Below, in pieces: positions 4,178 through 5,746 of a stretch of 5,746 bases of DNA. Source of the DNA: Pseudomonadota bacterium (GTDB lineage Bacteria > Myxococcota > Polyangia > GCA-2747355 > JACKDQ01). A program made the position numbers and the translations under genes. Within the stretch, counting starts at the first letter, position 1; each line of letters begins with the position of its first letter. The DNA lies in contig JAUVBO010000235.1 in assembly GCA_030591195.1 (NCBI GenBank), forward strand, positions 1-5,746, read 5' to 3'. Below the pieces are notes generated by a model. That model saw only the letters and a list, made by a program, of their open reading frames with translations, had not been told where the DNA came from and did no database searches.

Positions 4178-5746
4178 TTGAGAAAATCGACTAGGAGACG
4201 TTCGACGCGCTCGCCCCGAACCGGTTCGACGATCACTCGCGATGCCCTCGCCCGCGCGGCAGCGGCGCTGCGCGTCTCGCTGGTATGGGGGGCGCTGGTC
4301 GCTGGTGGTGCGAGCTGCAGCAGCCCACCCGGCAGCGCCCCCTGCGCCGACTTCGACTGCTCGGAGCATGGACGCTGCGTGGTCGTGGGTGGACTGGCCG
4401 GCGAGCGGCTGCCAACCTGTCGCTGCGAGCCCGGCTACCATCCCTCCGACTCGGGCTGGCTCTGCCTGCCCGCCGGTGGGGGTTCGCTCTGCGACGGCAT
4501 CAATTGCAGTGGACACGGCGCCTGCGTCTCGGTGCGCGGCGAGCCCCGCTGCGTCTGCGACGAGGGGTACGCGCCCCTCGAGCCCCTCCAGCGCAGCTGC
4601 GTCGACGTCTGCGCCGACGTCGACTGCGGCTACGCCGGCCGCTGCGAAGCCGATGGCGAGCAGCCTCGCTGCCGTTGCGAGCCCGGCGCGAGGCTCGACC
4701 CCGCCACCGGCCAGTGCGCCCGCGAGACGCGCGCCTACCTGACCTACCGGCTGGTCTCGATGGTGCAGCCCGAGCTGGTGGTGGGGCATGCGACCGTCGA
4801 TCTGACTCAGCTGCCCGCCGGCCGGCTAGTCGAGGGGTTGCGCTACCACCTGCCGCTTCACGGGCTCGCTGGCTCCTGGCGCCAGGACTGGCTCCTCGCC
4901 GGGGGCAGCCTCGATCTCCTCGAGGTGAAGATCGATCAGATCATCTCCCAGGGCAGCGTGGTCCGCCGTCGTCAGACCCGGGCGACCTTCGCCGCGGACG
5001 GGCAGGGCTCGGCGCTGCTTCAACGACTCGACCGCCGCTTCTCGCGCGCGCTGAGCTACCAGGGATCCCGGTCGCCAGTGCCGATGCCAGGGGGCTTCGA
5101 GTATCCCGGCTGGACACCCGGCGCGCTGTCACCGGCGAGCTACCTGATCCTGCTCGAGCGGTTCGCCAGCGCCCCCACGGCGGGCGACCCCGCCGAGCGC
5201 GAGATCGAGGTCTTCTGGCCCGCGCCAGGGAGCGTCTCCACCACCCGGGTTCGCGGCACAGTCAGCGCCGATGGCGCCGGCGAGACGACCCTCGAGTTAC
5301 TCGACCTGGACGTGCGCGTCAGCTACCGCGACGGGGTCCCCCAGCAGATCGAGCTCGCCGCGATCGGGCTCAGCTGGCGGCTGGACGACGGCATGCCCCG
5401 CGACAGCAACCTGCCGCTGCCGCCGCCGACGAGCGAGCTGACTGCGGCCCCGCCCCCGCTCGCCGCCGAGACCACGGTTGCGCTGACGTCGAGCGACGGC
5501 ACGACCCTCGCCGCCACGGTGACCCGACCGACCGACAAGCCACCCGGGCTCTCCCCCGCGGTGCTGCTGGTCAACCCCCCTGAGGCGCTCGACCGCGACC
5601 GCCCCCACCTCCGACTGCCCGCCTCCCCCCTCTATGCCCGGCTCGCGGCACACCTGGCAGCGGGCGGCTACGCCACCCTGCGCTACCAGCCTCGCGAGCT
5701 CTCCGAGCGCGCTCGCCTCGCCGAGCTGGTGGCCGACGCCCGCGCG
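4178..5746 (+). CDS. EGF-like lipoprotein with C-terminal alpha/beta-hydrolase-like domain (3' partial)
   Basis: The frame is open to the right edge, giving 523 visible residues from TTG 4178; the C-terminus is outside. The start is uncertain: TTG 4175 or 4178 are the only near conventional codons, ACG 4205 has the best Shine-Dalgarno spacing, and CTG 4268 would give a compact signal peptide. A hydrophobic stretch (about residues 34-46, VSLVWGALVAGGA) ends in GASC, Cys47, a probable lipidation site. Three EGF-like modules follow (56-96, 105-141, 145-180), each with six Cys spaced x4, x5, x8-13, x1, x12-13. Residues about 183-430 are beta-rich and not recognised. From about 431 the pattern SDGTTLAATVTRP, AVLLV, DRD (472-474), a LARLA-type helix and GYATLRY (497-503) matches the start of hydrolases of the secreted alpha/beta type. 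The nucleophile elbow and the rest of the triad would lie beyond the window. Likely an envelope-anchored esterase, peptidase-like enzyme or degenerate relative; the substrate is unknown. Confidence 0.8.
   Translation, partial: MRKSTRRRSTRSPRTGSTITRDALARAAAALRVSLVWGALVAGGASCSSPPGSAPCADFDCSEHGRCVVVGGLAGERLPTCRCEPGYHPSDSGWLCLPAGGGSLCDGINCSGHGACVSVRGEPRCVCDEGYAPLEPLQRSCVDVCADVDCGYAGRCEADGEQPRCRCEPGARLDPATGQCARETRAYLTYRLVSMVQPELVVGHATVDLTQLPAGRLVEGLRYHLPLHGLAGSWRQDWLLAGGSLDLLEVKIDQIISQGSVVRRRQTRATFAADGQGSALLQRLDRRFSRALSYQGSRSPVPMPGGFEYPGWTPGALSPASYLILLERFASAPTAGDPAEREIEVFWPAPGSVSTTRVRGTVSADGAGETTLELLDLDVRVSYRDGVPQQIELAAIGLSWRLDDGMPRDSNLPLPPPTSELTAAPPPLAAETTVALTSSDGTTLAATVTRPTDKPPGLSPAVLLVNPPEALDRDRPHLRLPASPLYARLAAHLAAGGYATLRYQPRELSERARLAELVADARA
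4192..4198 (+). promoter_or_regulatory. Shine-Dalgarno-like TAGGAGA without a canonical start codon behind it
   Basis: AGGAG at 4193-4197 is the best ribosome-binding-site match near the start of the EGF-hydrolase gene. No ATG, GTG or TTG in the coding frame follows at usual spacing; the in-frame codon 7 nt downstream is ACG (4205). The ATG at 4242 is in another frame. The match is either coincidental, being codons of a longer protein begun at TTG 4178, or marks a rare non-canonical start. Confidence 0.3.
4200..4231. repeat. GTTCGACG direct repeat with central 12-bp palindrome
   Basis: GTTCGACG occurs at 4200-4207 and again at 4224-4231, exactly 24 bases apart. CGAACCGGTTCG at 4217-4228 is a perfect 12-bp palindrome sharing its right arm with the second copy. 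The result is an array GTTCG - CGAAC - GTTCG in which the middle arm can pair with either flank. It lies between the AGGAG sequence and the signal-peptide codons. It may be an operator or leader element if translation starts downstream, or only codon-level repetition if translation starts at 4178. Confidence 0.4.

Noticed and set aside
4217..4228. The palindrome as an SOS (LexA) box.
   Set aside because: The arms match CGAAC/GTTCG, but the spacing is 2 bases instead of 4, and neither neighbour is a DNA-repair gene.
4242..4742. ATG at 4242 as the start of the right-hand gene.
   Set aside because: It is in a different frame from the EGF modules and gives an Arg/Ala/Ser-rich product without a signal peptide, unless an indel exists near 4287-4292.
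4136..4789. A 217-codon minus-strand open frame across the divergent region.
   Set aside because: It is an Ala/Gly-rich antisense shadow of the EGF modules, without a recognisable domain, and it covers the apparent promoters of both neighbours.
4285..5583. A 432-codon plus-strand open frame overlapping the EGF-hydrolase gene.
   Set aside because: The product is extremely Arg-rich low complexity. The other frame carries regular EGF cysteine spacing and hydrolase-like motifs, so this is an out-of-frame shadow.

Overview
The window is very GC-rich and densely coding, apart from one short A+T-rich patch at about 4169-4190. The proteins fit the Myxococcota / former Deltaproteobacteria: an Asp/Ala-rich lipoprotein linker, paired CGDGxCD repeats, secreted EGF-like modules and a eukaryote-type UDP-glucose pyrophosphorylase. 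This placement is inferred from protein style only; there is no rRNA or species-level marker.

Layout. (1) 1-1394, plus strand: the 3' part of a gene for a long Ala/Arg/Gln-rich helical region joined to a C-terminal outer-membrane beta-barrel ending in Phe; its start lies left of the window. (2) 1395-1542: a short convergent gap. (3) A minus-strand run, read right to left: a eukaryote-type UTP-glucose-1-phosphate uridylyltransferase (4109 to 2715), then one base later an Asp/Ala-linker lipoprotein (TTG start at 2713, ending 2066), then a Cys-rich lipoprotein (2040 to 1543). (4) 4110-4204: a divergent intergenic region. (5) About 4178 to the right edge, plus strand: a predicted lipoprotein with three six-Cys EGF-like modules, a beta-rich middle region and the beginning of an alpha/beta-hydrolase-like domain cut by the window edge.

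Apart from the cytosolic uridylyltransferase, all products are predicted for the cell envelope or surface: one outer-membrane barrel and three lipoproteins. UDP-glucose is a precursor for envelope and extracellular polysaccharide, so a shared envelope theme is possible, but no glycosyltransferase or export gene is visible and a pathway cannot be assigned.

Two minus-strand genes share the same start layout: TGC-TAnnnT, then exactly 8 nt, then ATG. This suggests extended -10 promoters giving near-leaderless mRNAs, and it argues against in-frame GTG starts 18 nt upstream that overlap the motif. The least ordinary items are the EGF-hydrolase lipoprotein, with altered hydrolase motifs and an unresolved start, and the helical-stalk/barrel fusion. 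I see no CRISPR array, IS element, tRNA, rRNA, phage gene or recognisable defence system.
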